The position numbers and the translations under genes are program-made. Shown piece after piece: positions 13,107-20,947 of a DNA stretch of 22,928 nucleotides. Position 1 is the stretch's first letter; each line of letters opens with the position of its first letter. Below the pieces are notes generated by a model. It did no database searches, was not told the DNA's origin, and saw only the letters and a list, made by a program, of their open reading frames with translations. The stretch is from JAVBJV01 sp031546815 (GTDB taxonomy: Bacteria > Pseudomonadota > Alphaproteobacteria > Acetobacterales > Acetobacteraceae), in contig JAVBJV010000051.1 in the NCBI GenBank assembly GCA_031546815.1, forward strand, positions 1-22,928. The letters run 5' to 3'.

Positions 13107-16100
13107 TCAGAACGCGAAACGCATGCCCGCCGTTGCCTGCCAGCCCGACACACCCGCATCGCTGATGTTGTTCAGCCAGCCAGCTTCGCCATACAGCGAC
13201 AGGTTCTGCGTCAGCGCCGCCGTGCCGCCCGCTGCCACTTCCAGCGTCGTGCCAGCCCGGCCGGTGCGGAACGCATCGCCGCCAAGATGGATCGTGTCGC
13301 CATCCAGGAAGCCATACATCACGTTCACACGCGCATACGGCGTCAGCACACCGCCGCCATCCATCTGGAACGGACGTGCCAGACGCACGCCGATACGGCC
13401 GGTCAGCTGATCCGCTGCCCCCAGATCGACACGGAAGTTGTCCACGTCGTTCTGGCTATCGAAGTCCAGACGCTGGTAGATCAGCTGTGCCTGCGGTTCC
13501 AGAACCAAACCAGCCACCCCGAGCGCAAACGGACGCCCGCCCTCGATCGAGGCATTGAAGCTCGTCCCGCTCAGATCCGCCGTCTTGCCGCGCAGATTGG
13601 TGCGCACATCGCCATCGAACAGACCGAACGACAGCACGCCATCCACATACCAGCCGGCATCCGCCAGATAGGTCGCGTAGCCCGCGAAGTTATAGGTGTC
13701 GCTGCGGCCCTTGCTGGCATCGACCTGGTCGGGCGCAAAGCGCAGCGAACCGAACGACGCCGCCAGACCCACACGTGTGCCACCGCTTGTGCCGCGCGCC
13801 ACGAACAGATCGCCACCCAGCTGCACCGCGGCATAATCGATCGACGAGTTGAACCCATACTGCGACGCTGAACGGTTGCTCGAATAATCGAGGCTGCCGC
13901 CATAACCGCGGATCCATGCGTCGCCCGTGCCCTGCGAGGGTGTGCCGCGCTGCTCGCCCATACGGCGGTGCAGGTTGGCGATATCCATCTGCCCGGCCTG
14001 GAACAGCGCGTTCGCGGCGGTCAGATACGCAGCGCCCTGCGGCACCAATGCCTGCGGAGCCGGAGCCGGCGGTTCCGGCGGTGCGGGCGGAGTCGGGCAC
14101 GTATTCGTTGTCGCGCAATCATCCGGCACAGGCGGCGGGGGCGGCGGTTCGACATATGCCGACTGCAACCGGTAATCCCACTGCGAGCCACTGGTGTTGG
14201 TAGTCAGGTTCTGGTTGGCATCCGCCGCACCATTGGCCGAGCCCGGACCATACGCATACAGCCTGTACTGATACGGCTTGCCCGCCAGCGCCACATAGCC
14301 ACCAGCCAGCTGGAACGATCCCTCGTTCGCCGCACCGCCAACCTGGATCAGCGAGATCCCTTCGCTGGCCAGATTGGCACCGTTCAGCGATGTGCCGGCC
14401 GGCACGCTGGTCGCCGTCGGGTTCACATGCACCAGCGTAGTGCCGAGAACGTCGCCGTTGACGATCAGACGGTCGGTTGCCTGTGCGCTCAGCGCGCCAC
14501 CGGCATCCAGACGCGTGTTCATGATCAGCACTGCGTTGTCCGTCGTGTAGTAACGGCCGAGTACCGTCAGCGTCTTGAAATCCGTGTCGTCGGCAGGCGC
14601 CGCAAACGCAACCGTACTGGCCGAAACCCCCAGGGCCGAAACGACAGAACTTGTCAGCGCCAGCCCTGTCGCCACAGGCAGCAGATTATCGGCGGCCGCA
14701 GTGGTGACGTTCCAGACCGACCCATTCTCCAGTGTCAGATTAATCACAGAAAGATCGTCAGGACGCGACGCACCGGTCAGAGTCGAATGATTTGCCGTTG
14801 CCCAGAGGCGCCCCGGATTGGCCGCGTCCGCCACCGGCGGATTGCTGCCTGGCACCAGACGCTGGCGCACATCGAACAGTGTGCCCGCAGTGCTGGTCAG
14901 CGTGGTGTCGTTCAGCGCCAGCGTGTTGTTCAGACCACCACGCACCAGCACACCAACGCCCGCCGCGCTGCTACTCTGCACGTTGTTGAACGTGATCAGA
15001 TTGGTGTCCGTGTTGGTGCCCAGCATATAGACCACAGCGGCATCGGCACCCGTTGTGGTGACTGTGCTGTTCGAAACCGTCAGCTTGCCCGTGAAGGTCG
15101 CCACCAGCCCATGCGACTGCGCACCGGCTGTCGTGATGCTGCCGTTCGCAAGCGAGAGCACCGCACCACCATGAGCTCGCATGCCGAAAGCGGCGTCATT
15201 CGACGTCTTCAGCGCCACGGTGTCCAGTGTTACCTGCGAACCTGCTGCTGACGCTATCGCCGCCGTACCGCCCGCACCCGTAACCTCGATGGAACCGCCG
15301 GTCATCTTGATGATGCCCGCCTGGTCCGCATAAACACCAAAAGCCGCAGCTACCTTGATGGTGCTGTTGGTCAGCGTGGCCGAGGTCACCACGCCAGCGG
15401 CGCCGGTGGCCATCACGCCATGTGCGTTGCCACCCGTGGTGACGATATGAACCTGATCTCCGGTTATCTTGGAAGAATACAGCGAAGTCGGGCTGTAATT
15501 CCCCCCAACCACCCAGATTCCGGAAGCATAGTCGCCAGATGTATTGATGTTTGTGTTCGACAGCGACGTCGTGCTGCCGATATTGGCGTTGATGCCGTAC
15601 GCACTGCTGCCTGTGGTCGTCAGTGTGGAATTATTGACAGTCACCGTCCCGCACCCGACACCACCTGCCAACGTGCACATCGTCCGGATAGCGGCCGTGC
15701 TCGACGTCAGCGTGACATGGTCGAGGAAAAACGAACCATCTTGCGCCTGAAGCGCATTATCCGTGCTGCCGCTGCTCAGGGTGCTGTTGCTGATGGACAC
15801 CAGGGAACCACGCCCATAGGCCATCGCCAGCCAGCCGTTGTTGTTGCCGTTCGCCGTAAGGGTCACGCCATCCATCTGAACGGTGCTGTTATCATCGGCT
15901 TCCACGACCGTTCCGTTACCTGTGCGGGTCAGCGTGCCCCCGGTCAGAATGACCTTCCCCAAATTGCTCGCCCGGACGACAATGGCACCAGCAATGCTGC
16001 TGTTGAGCGTCAGGTTATTACCATTGAGGACGCTGTTGACACCCGAGGCATATACCGCGGCACCATTTGTCGCGCTCGAAACGGCCGAGTAGGTCGCCCC

Positions 16101-16253
16101 GGATGTTGTCTGCGAAGAGCCATCGGTAACGGAAAACTGGGCCGCATGAGCCAGGTGCGGCAAGAGCGCTGTTCCAAGCAGCGAAAAACCGGATAACAAT
16201 ACGGAACGAAAACGCCTGGCCGAGACCTTCGAGGTGCAAGCTGTATTTAGCAC
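13107..16253 (-). CDS. Type Va autotransporter with pertactin-like beta-barrel
   Basis: A 1048-residue surface protein. Residues 1-38 form an extended signal peptide (SVLLSGFSLLGTALLPHLAHAA). Residues about 39-700 form a Ser/Thr/Asn/Gly-rich passenger with repeated NSTLTTTG-like turns, as expected of a right-handed beta-helix. A Pro-rich linker spans about 702-733. An autotransporter barrel runs from about 777 (GDAWIRGYGG) to the C-terminal Phe (TAGMRFAF), the outer-membrane insertion signal. Two close Cys pairs, C193/C201 in the passenger and C713/C719 in the linker, are unusual because passengers tend to lack Cys. The start is GTG 16253 with AGGA 9 bases upstream. No protease triad is visible; an adhesin is plausible. 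Confidence 0.92.
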   Translation of the reverse strand: MLNTACTSKVSARRFRSVLLSGFSLLGTALLPHLAHAAQFSVTDGSSQTTSGATYSAVSSATNGAAVYASGVNSVLNGNNLTLNSSIAGAIVVRASNLGKVILTGGTLTRTGNGTVVEADDNSTVQMDGVTLTANGNNNGWLAMAYGRGSLVSISNSTLSSGSTDNALQAQDGSFFLDHVTLTSSTAAIRTMCTLAGGVGCGTVTVNNSTLTTTGSSAYGINANIGSTTSLSNTNINTSGDYASGIWVVGGNYSPTSLYSSKITGDQVHIVTTGGNAHGVMATGAAGVVTSATLTNSTIKVAAAFGVYADQAGIIKMTGGSIEVTGAGGTAAIASAAGSQVTLDTVALKTSNDAAFGMRAHGGAVLSLANGSITTAGAQSHGLVATFTGKLTVSNSTVTTTGADAAVVYMLGTNTDTNLITFNNVQSSSAAGVGVLVRGGLNNTLALNDTTLTSTAGTLFDVRQRLVPGSNPPVADAANPGRLWATANHSTLTGASRPDDLSVINLTLENGSVWNVTTAAADNLLPVATGLALTSSVVSALGVSASTVAFAAPADDTDFKTLTVLGRYYTTDNAVLIMNTRLDAGGALSAQATDRLIVNGDVLGTTLVHVNPTATSVPAGTSLNGANLASEGISLIQVGGAANEGSFQLAGGYVALAGKPYQYRLYAYGPGSANGAADANQNLTTNTSGSQWDYRLQSAYVEPPPPPPVPDDCATTNTCPTPPAPPEPPAPAPQALVPQGAAYLTAANALFQAGQMDIANLHRRMGEQRGTPSQGTGDAWIRGYGGSLDYSSNRSASQYGFNSSIDYAAVQLGGDLFVARGTSGGTRVGLAASFGSLRFAPDQVDASKGRSDTYNFAGYATYLADAGWYVDGVLSFGLFDGDVRTNLRGKTADLSGTSFNASIEGGRPFALGVAGLVLEPQAQLIYQRLDFDSQNDVDNFRVDLGAADQLTGRIGVRLARPFQMDGGGVLTPYARVNVMYGFLDGDTIHLGGDAFRTGRAGTTLEVAAGGTAALTQNLSLYGEAGWLNNISDAGVSGWQATAGMRFAF

Positions 16254-16274
16254 GGAAATATTCCTGATTCTTTA

Positions 16275-16289
16275 GTTCTCGTCGAGAAC
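16275..16289. promoter_or_regulatory. Perfect palindrome GTTCTCGTCGAGAAC upstream of the autotransporter
   Basis: A 7+1+7 perfect inverted repeat whose near edge is 21 bases upstream of the autotransporter GTG start. The size and symmetry suit a repressor dimer site or a 5'-UTR hairpin. It is not the alphaproteobacterial LexA box, which is a direct GTTC repeat. Confidence 0.5.
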
Positions 16290-16393
16290 ATTACCAATAA
16301 GTTGTTGCCAAGCTTATAGATCCAATAACGTTAATTGTAAATAGAGGTATAAAAATGTATGCGGGTCAAAAATAGACGTTAGGTCTTGTTGAT

Positions 16394-16411
16394 TTTATAT
16401 ATATATATAAA
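16394..16411. repeat. TA dinucleotide tract (seven TA units) in an 18-base palindrome
   Basis: TTTATATATATATATAAA is fully self-complementary. In a GC-rich chromosome such a tract stands out. It could ease strand opening or vary in length by slippage. Confidence 0.8.
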
Positions 16412-16544
16412 GTATATTATTACAAATACGTATTGTGTTCAATGATAAAAAATCAAACCAATTCACATACGCTCTCAATCAGGTATATTTGAGGAAGCTT
16501 AAACTGATGAAAAATAAGAAAGCTAGCTTGCCAATTTTAAGAAA

Positions 16545-16574
16545 ATTGAGACCAATCTCAATCTAAGATTAAAT
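16545..16574 (+). promoter_or_regulatory. Candidate promoter overlapped by an inverted repeat, upstream of the lipoprotein gene
   Basis: ATTGAGA-CCAA-TCTCAAT (16545-16562) is a perfect 7-bp inverted repeat. A possible -35 TTGAGA (16546-16551) with a 17-base spacer and -10 TTAAAT (16569-16574) overlaps it, so a protein bound to the repeat would cover the promoter. The hexamers are imperfect matches to the sigma-70 consensus. Confidence 0.3.
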
Positions 16575-16585
16575 CTTTCTATGGT

Positions 16586-16607
16586 TTTTCCCCGGTTAAT
16601 GGGAAAA
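16586..16607. repeat. Stem-loop TTTTCCC-N8-GGGAAAA
   Basis: A perfect 7-bp stem with an 8-base loop lying between the candidate promoter and the lipoprotein start. It would sit in the 5' untranslated region, or could act as an attenuator. Confidence 0.5.
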
Positions 16608-16701
16608 TTCCTCTTTTTGAAGAATATTACCCTCTTCAATGGCTTGTGGTAAGTCTGTTACCGTAAACCTCTGCCCACAAAAATCTGTTTTGGAAACGCC
16701 T

Positions 16702-17343
16702 ATGTACTTTTTGCGAACTGTCGGTTTCACATTGATAGCCTGTTTCGCCGTTTCAGGTTGTATGAACCCCCGCTCTTTCCCGGATCAGAATTTCCAGACC
16801 GTCAGATACGAGTCACTGGCACGCCCAGAAACACCGTTACGGCTTTCCGTTACGGTTGAATTTCAGCGCGACGGAAAACCGTTTGCCGCTGCCCAGTCTG
16901 AATTGCGCGATGTGGTCGAACAGACGCTGCAGAAATCCGGCGTCATCACCCCAACCGCCGACCGGCCCGACGGCAATATCCATGTGATCGTCAACAACCT
17001 TGTCGATACAGGCTCCGCTGTTCGCCAGGGCATCGGCACCGGGCTGACATTAGGACTGGTTGGCAGCGCCGTTACCGACAATTACACCATGTCCGTCACC
17101 ATCACGACGCCGACACGCACCGTCAGCCGCAGCGATGTCCGCCACGCGCTGCATTCGCTGATCGGCAGCGGCAGTGCCCCGGCTGGTGTGCAGACCGTGC
17201 CGATAGCGCAAGGCTTCCGGGTAGTCGCCGAAGCGATGCTGCTGCACGTGATCAACGACATGCAGAAAGCAGGCGAGCTGCCCGGCCAGCCGCAACCCAC
17301 ACCTGCGCCAGTACCGGCACGGCGCGGCCGGCCGGCTGCGTAG
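16702..17343 (+). CDS. Outer-membrane-type lipoprotein of unknown function
   Basis: A 213-residue lipoprotein. ATG 16702 starts MYFLRTVGFTLIACFAVSGC, a short signal peptide with lipobox VSGC; Cys20 would be lipidated. An upstream in-frame ATG at 16639 would bury the signal peptide and is rejected. The mature part has LRLSVTVEFQRDGKP, NIHVIVNNLVDTGSAVRQGI, a Gly-rich stretch GTGLTLGLVGSAVTDNY and a second domain ending EAMLLHVINDMQ. The C-terminus is Pro-rich (PGQPQPTPAPVPARRGRP). The layout is like outer-membrane lipoproteins with a GTGLTLGL-type stretch, but I cannot name the family. It converges on rlmN with a 1-base gap. Confidence 0.8.
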   Translation: MYFLRTVGFTLIACFAVSGCMNPRSFPDQNFQTVRYESLARPETPLRLSVTVEFQRDGKPFAAAQSELRDVVEQTLQKSGVITPTADRPDGNIHVIVNNLVDTGSAVRQGIGTGLTLGLVGSAVTDNYTMSVTITTPTRTVSRSDVRHALHSLIGSGSAPAGVQTVPIAQGFRVVAEAMLLHVINDMQKAGELPGQPQPTPAPVPARRGRPAA

Positions 17344-17344
17344 C

Positions 17345-18535
17345 TTACTGCTGTTGGATTTTGCGGATGCGTTCGCTCTCGGTCCGCAACTGCCCGCAGG
17401 CAGCCAGAATGTCGCGCCCGCGCGGTTCGCGCACCGGCGCGGCATAGCCGCTGTCCATCACGATCTTCGCGAACTTGCGCACAGCCTCCGGCGTCGAGGT
17501 TTCGTAATTGCTGCCCGGCCACGGGTTGAACGGAATCAGGTTCACCTTGGCGGGCATCCCGGCGATCAGCCGCACCAGTTCGCGCGCATCGGCCTCGGTG
17601 TCGTTCACGCCTTTCAGCATGACGTATTCAAACGTGATCCGCCGCGCATTCGACGCCGCCGGATAACGCCGGCATGCCGCGATCAATTCCTTGATCGGGT
17701 ATTTGCGGTTCAGCGGCACCAGTTCATTACGTAGATCGTCAGTCACCGCGTGCAGGCTGATCGCCAGCCCCACCGCCAGTTCGCGCCCGCACTGGTCCAT
17801 CATCGGCACCACGCCCGACGTCGATAACGTGATCCGCCGCCGCGACAGCGCGATGCCTTCGTTGTCCATCACGATCTTCATCGCCTTGGCGACGTTTTCG
17901 TAATTGTACAGCGGCTCGCCCATGCCCATCAGCACGATGTTCGACAGCAATCGCGGACGTTCGTCGCGGGGCGACGGCCATTCGTTATACGCATCGCGCG
18001 CCCCGATGAACTGGCCGACAATTTCGGCCGCGCTCAGGTTGCGCACCAGTGCCTGCGTGCCCGTGTGGCAGAACCGGCACGACAGCGTGCAGCCCACCTG
18101 CGACGAGATGCACACCGCACCACGGTCTTCTTCCTTGTCGGGGATGTAGACCGTCTCGGCCTCCTGCCCGTCGCGGAACTTGAACAACCATTTGCGCGTG
18201 CCGTCGTCGCTGGTCTGGCACAGCTTCACGTCGGGGCGGCCCAGCACGAAGCGCTCAGCCAGCTTTTCCTGCAACGGACGCGCGATCGAGCTCATGCGCG
18301 AAAAATCGGTCACGCCCTGATGATAGATCCAGTGCCACAGCTGCTTCAGGCGGAACGGCTTCTCGCCGATCTCGACCAGAATCTCGGCCAGTTCCTCGCG
18401 GCTGAGGCCGACCAGATCGCGCCTGCCATCCGCCTCAACCCCAGGTGGCGGAGCAAAACGTGCGGTCTTGGCGAGGATCCGTTCACGTTCGGCCTCGGTG
18501 AGTTCCAGCGCGGCCCGGCTCAACGTGCCGGACAT
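17345..18535 (-). CDS. rlmN: 23S rRNA (adenine(2503)-C(2))-methyltransferase, also acting on tRNA
   Basis: A 396-residue radical SAM enzyme that methylates C2 of A2503 in 23S rRNA (and A37 of some tRNAs). The iron-sulfur cluster ligands are Cys149, Cys153 and Cys156 in CTLSCRFC. The mechanistic cysteines are Cys142 (AVCISSQ) and Cys380 (RGRDILAACGQ). The SAM-binding motif is GMGEP (204-208). The N-terminal accessory domain includes FRLKQLWHWIY. Its length is slightly above E. coli RlmN because of extra N-terminal residues. The start overlaps the stop of the IalB-like gene by 16 bases, so the two are probably co-transcribed. Confidence 0.97.
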   Translation of the reverse strand: MSGTLSRAALELTEAERERILAKTARFAPPPGVEADGRRDLVGLSREELAEILVEIGEKPFRLKQLWHWIYHQGVTDFSRMSSIARPLQEKLAERFVLGRPDVKLCQTSDDGTRKWLFKFRDGQEAETVYIPDKEEDRGAVCISSQVGCTLSCRFCHTGTQALVRNLSAAEIVGQFIGARDAYNEWPSPRDERPRLLSNIVLMGMGEPLYNYENVAKAMKIVMDNEGIALSRRRITLSTSGVVPMMDQCGRELAVGLAISLHAVTDDLRNELVPLNRKYPIKELIAACRRYPAASNARRITFEYVMLKGVNDTEADARELVRLIAGMPAKVNLIPFNPWPGSNYETSTPEAVRKFAKIVMDSGYAAPVREPRGRDILAACGQLRTESERIRKIQQQ

Positions 18536-19068
18536 GCGCGGCTTATCGCTTCATACGCGGCGCCGAAGCCACGCAGACTGAATGTGTCGGTGATCTGCCC
18601 GTCGCCACGCGGCGGCACACCCTTGGCCACCACTTCGCGGCCCGGCCGCAGCGCGGCAACCACCGCACGGCCTTCACGCGCAAACGCGGCGCGCGCGCTG
18701 GTATAGAACGGCAGCGCCGCCCCGGCCCCATTCACCCGCAACTGCACTTCCGCCCCCGAGGGATAAGCGTATCCAGCCATCATGCTCACCTGATCGCGCG
18801 CGCCCGGACGATGCGTCACCGTCAGGATCACGTCGCCCCGCCCCGACAGGCGCGGCGAGGATTCGCGCGCCTTCACCCCCATATAGCACACGCGCTGCCC
18901 ATTTTCCTGCATTTGCCAGGCCGACCAGTCGTCGAACCGGCCGATCGCCTGCTGGCCGGGCGCTGCCGCCGGACGGGCGGCGGGCGTGGCGGGGCGAGAG
19001 GAAGGGCGCGGCTGGGCAAAAGCCGGCAGCGCGAGCAGACAGAGCAGAGGAATGAAAATATGACGCAT
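18520..19068 (-). CDS. Invasion-associated locus B (IalB)-like secreted protein
   Basis: A 182-residue periplasmic protein with signal peptide MRHIFIPLLCLLALPAFA, a Pro/Ala-rich linker (PRPSSRPATPAARPAAAPG) and an IalB-type beta domain starting FDDWSAWQMQENGQRVCYMG. One Cys (61) is in that motif and one (179) near the C-terminus; they could pair. The family is named after a Bartonella virulence locus, but it is widespread in non-pathogenic alphaproteobacteria and its biochemical role is unclear. An ATG at 19089 would add 7 residues; 19068 gives the better signal peptide. The gene precedes and overlaps rlmN, a neighbourhood I recall from Acetobacteraceae. Confidence 0.85.
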   Translation of the reverse strand: MRHIFIPLLCLLALPAFAQPRPSSRPATPAARPAAAPGQQAIGRFDDWSAWQMQENGQRVCYMGVKARESSPRLSGRGDVILTVTHRPGARDQVSMMAGYAYPSGAEVQLRVNGAGAALPFYTSARAAFAREGRAVVAALRPGREVVAKGVPPRGDGQITDTFSLRGFGAAYEAISRACPAR

Positions 19069-19201
19069 GAAAAACCCAATACGAACCATTACAGGCAGCT
19101 TCAAGAGGGGGAGCGGCCCCCCGCACGATGTTGTTATCGCGCAATCGGCTGTATAGGGCGGTCTGTCATATTTTGAAACGCGCTGTTTCCAGAGATCTGC
19201 C

Positions 19202-19756
19202 ATGAATCCTGCTTCATTTTTCACCTTTGTGCTGTTTGTTCTTGCGGTATCTTCAGCCCACGCCGCCCCGTGGCGGTCGGACCGGGCGGCATCCGGTGCC
19301 GTCGTCCATTTTCGCGGCCAGGCACTGGGTGGGGAGCAGCAGGCCATCGTCCGCACCCTGCTGGACCGCACGAAACAGGGCGACTGCGCCCTTGCCACCC
19401 AGCGCATCACCCGCAACGCCGCTACTGCTCCGGCACGCACGCCCGAGCTGCAGCGCATAAACAGCACAGTCGGCTGCGAGGACATCCGCCGCGAATTGTT
19501 CGACACACGCAGCAAAACCACCTTGTGGTTCCATGCCGGACGCTGGGTCGGATTCACCGGCGATTTCCCGGCGCGCGATTTCACGCAGGTGCTGACCGCG
19601 ATGACCCGCGATTACGGCCCCCCCGCACAGCGCCTGAACCACGGGAACGACAACCGGCATCAGGAAATCCTCTGGCAGACCCCACAGGGAACGCTGCGGC
19701 TGATCCAGCGCTCCGAATTCTCGGCCGAGGTCGCGCAGTTTTCGCTGCTGCCCTGA
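19202..19756 (+). CDS. Secreted protein of unknown function
   Basis: A 184-residue protein with a clear signal peptide (MNPASFFTFVLFVLAVSSAHA, cleavage before APW). The mature part has two Cys (62 and 92) that could form a disulfide, and a C-terminal segment RQEILWQ-like (here HQEILWQTPQGTLRLIQRSE) that suggests a small alpha/beta domain. No family is recognised. It is divergent from the IalB-like gene across 133 bases. Its stop abuts the stop of the convergent cupin gene with no intervening base. Confidence 0.7.
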   Translation: MNPASFFTFVLFVLAVSSAHAAPWRSDRAASGAVVHFRGQALGGEQQAIVRTLLDRTKQGDCALATQRITRNAATAPARTPELQRINSTVGCEDIRRELFDTRSKTTLWFHAGRWVGFTGDFPARDFTQVLTAMTRDYGPPAQRLNHGNDNRHQEILWQTPQGTLRLIQRSEFSAEVAQFSLLP

Positions 19757-20152
19757 TTACTTCCGGTATTGCGCGTCGGTAACCGGCTCCAGCCAGTCCA
19801 CGGTGCTGCCGTTCAGTTTTTCCTGAATGGCGATGTGGGTCATGGCGATGGTGGGCGTGGCGCCGTGCCAGTGTTTTTCGCCGGGTTCAAACCAGACCAC
19901 ATCGCCGGGGCGGATTTCCTCGACCGGACCGCCCTCGCGCTGCACCCAGCCGCACCCAGCCGTGACGATCAGCGTCTGGCCCAACGGATGCGTATGCCAT
20001 GTGGTGCGCGCGCCCGGCTCGAACGTGACGCTGACACCCACCACACGGGCCGGATCGGGGGCGGTGAATAACGGGTCCATCCGCACGGTGCCGGTAAAAT
20101 ACTCCGCCGGTCCCTTGCCAGATGGCTGCGAGCCGCTGCGTTTGATGTCCAT
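19757..20152 (-). CDS. Cupin protein of the manganese hydroxynitrile lyase type
   Basis: A 131-residue single-domain cupin. The pattern TFEPGARTTWHTHPLGQTLIV and WFEPGEKHWHGA places His53, His55, Gln59 and His94 in the metal site, with His96 and His106 nearby. These residue numbers equal those I recall for the cupin hydroxynitrile lyase of Granulicella tundricola (GtHNL), which has the same length and makes or cleaves (R)-mandelonitrile with Mn. Many homologues are annotated as mandelonitrile lyase, but their natural substrates are unknown. ATG 20152 has GGGGAAA upstream. The methyltransferase gene ends 23 bases upstream on the same strand, so the two may be co-transcribed. Confidence 0.88.
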   Translation of the reverse strand: MDIKRSGSQPSGKGPAEYFTGTVRMDPLFTAPDPARVVGVSVTFEPGARTTWHTHPLGQTLIVTAGCGWVQREGGPVEEIRPGDVVWFEPGEKHWHGATPTIAMTHIAIQEKLNGSTVDWLEPVTDAQYRK

Positions 20153-20175
20153 GGCGTTTCCCCGTTTATGTGTTT

Positions 20176-20889
20176 TCAGACAGCCCCAACCACGACGCGA
20201 CGCTGCACCCGCTGACCAGATACGGGCACCGCCGCAAACAGATCCTTGCTCGCCTCGGCCAGAATGACGCCCGCCAGACCGGGGGCGACGTGCCGGCCGG
20301 CGCGTTCCAGCGTGTTGGCGGTGCGTAGCGCCAGACGGCGGTTGACCGGGGGAACGAACAGCGCCTCGCTCCGGCGTTCCACCCGGAACATGTTGGCGGT
20401 CAGCAGTCGCCCCAACTGCCCCGGCGAATACGGGCGGCCATGCCCGAACGGAGTCGATTCCGCATGTGCCCACAACCCGCGCCGGTTCGGTACCACCAGC
20501 AGAACACGTCCGTCATCCTTCAGCACACGCCACACCTCGCGCAGGAAGCGCCGCGCGTATTCGGCGCCTTCCAGCCCGTGCACCACCACGATGCGGTCGA
20601 AGAACAGGTCTGGGAATGGCAGGGATTCCTCGTCCACCGCGCAGCCGAGTGTCGCCGCGCCGCCATCCCATGCAAAGCAGCGCTCCGCCGCCACCGGCAC
20701 CGCCGCGATACAGCGCGTCGCATTGCCGCACCACAGGGGCAGATACGGGGCGGCATAGCCCAGCCCCAGCACGTCCATCCGCGCCAGATCCGGCCAGAAT
20801 TCCGCCACCCGTGCCCGCACCAGCCGCGCCGCCACACCGCCCAGTCGGGTGCGGTAAAAGTCAGTCAACCAATGAGGGTCTGTTACCAT
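20176..20889 (-). CDS. SAM-dependent methyltransferase, YafS-like
   Basis: A 237-residue class I methyltransferase of the Methyltransf_11 type. Motif I is atypical (MDVLGLGYAAPYLPLW in place of a Gly-rich VLDIGCG). The post-motif FDRIVVVHGLEGAEYARRFLREVWRVLKDDGRVLLVVPNR is typical. It lies divergent from glyoxalase II, as yafS does from gloB in E. coli, which supports a conserved but poorly understood partnership. ATG 20889 is chosen; a GTG at 20904 would add five residues. Substrate unknown. Confidence 0.85.
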   Translation of the reverse strand: MVTDPHWLTDFYRTRLGGVAARLVRARVAEFWPDLARMDVLGLGYAAPYLPLWCGNATRCIAAVPVAAERCFAWDGGAATLGCAVDEESLPFPDLFFDRIVVVHGLEGAEYARRFLREVWRVLKDDGRVLLVVPNRRGLWAHAESTPFGHGRPYSPGQLGRLLTANMFRVERRSEALFVPPVNRRLALRTANTLERAGRHVAPGLAGVILAEASKDLFAAVPVSGQRVQRRVVVGAV

Positions 20890-20947
20890 CTCAGCTGATC
20901 GCACATGATATGAAAAACAAATGTCCGTCCTGAGAGGTTATCATAGC

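Larger units (their letters stand above)
16254..16701. other. AT-rich intergenic region between divergent autotransporter and lipoprotein genes
   Basis: About 450 bases with no convincing gene and a much lower GC content than everything around it. It contains the palindrome at 16275-16289, a (TA)7 tract within TTTATATATATATATAAA (16394-16411), the palindrome AAGCTAGCTT (16520-16529), inverted repeats at 16545-16562 and 16586-16607, and AATCT-A-AGATT (16560-16570). As a divergent control region it must hold promoters for both flanking genes. The composition resembles DNA bound by silencers such as H-NS/MucR-type proteins. Confidence 0.7.

Noticed and set aside
13968..15251. 427-codon plus-strand open frame
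   Set aside because: Antisense to the autotransporter, with Arg/Gln-rich composition typical of shadow frames.
13107..16253. Passenger repeats as tandem DNA repeats
   Set aside because: The recurring NSTLTTTG-like words are degenerate at both protein and DNA level; no clean tandem DNA repeat is present.
16275..16289. LexA (SOS) box
   Set aside because: The alphaproteobacterial LexA site is a direct GTTC-N7-GTTC repeat; here the halves are inverted (GTTC...GAAC).
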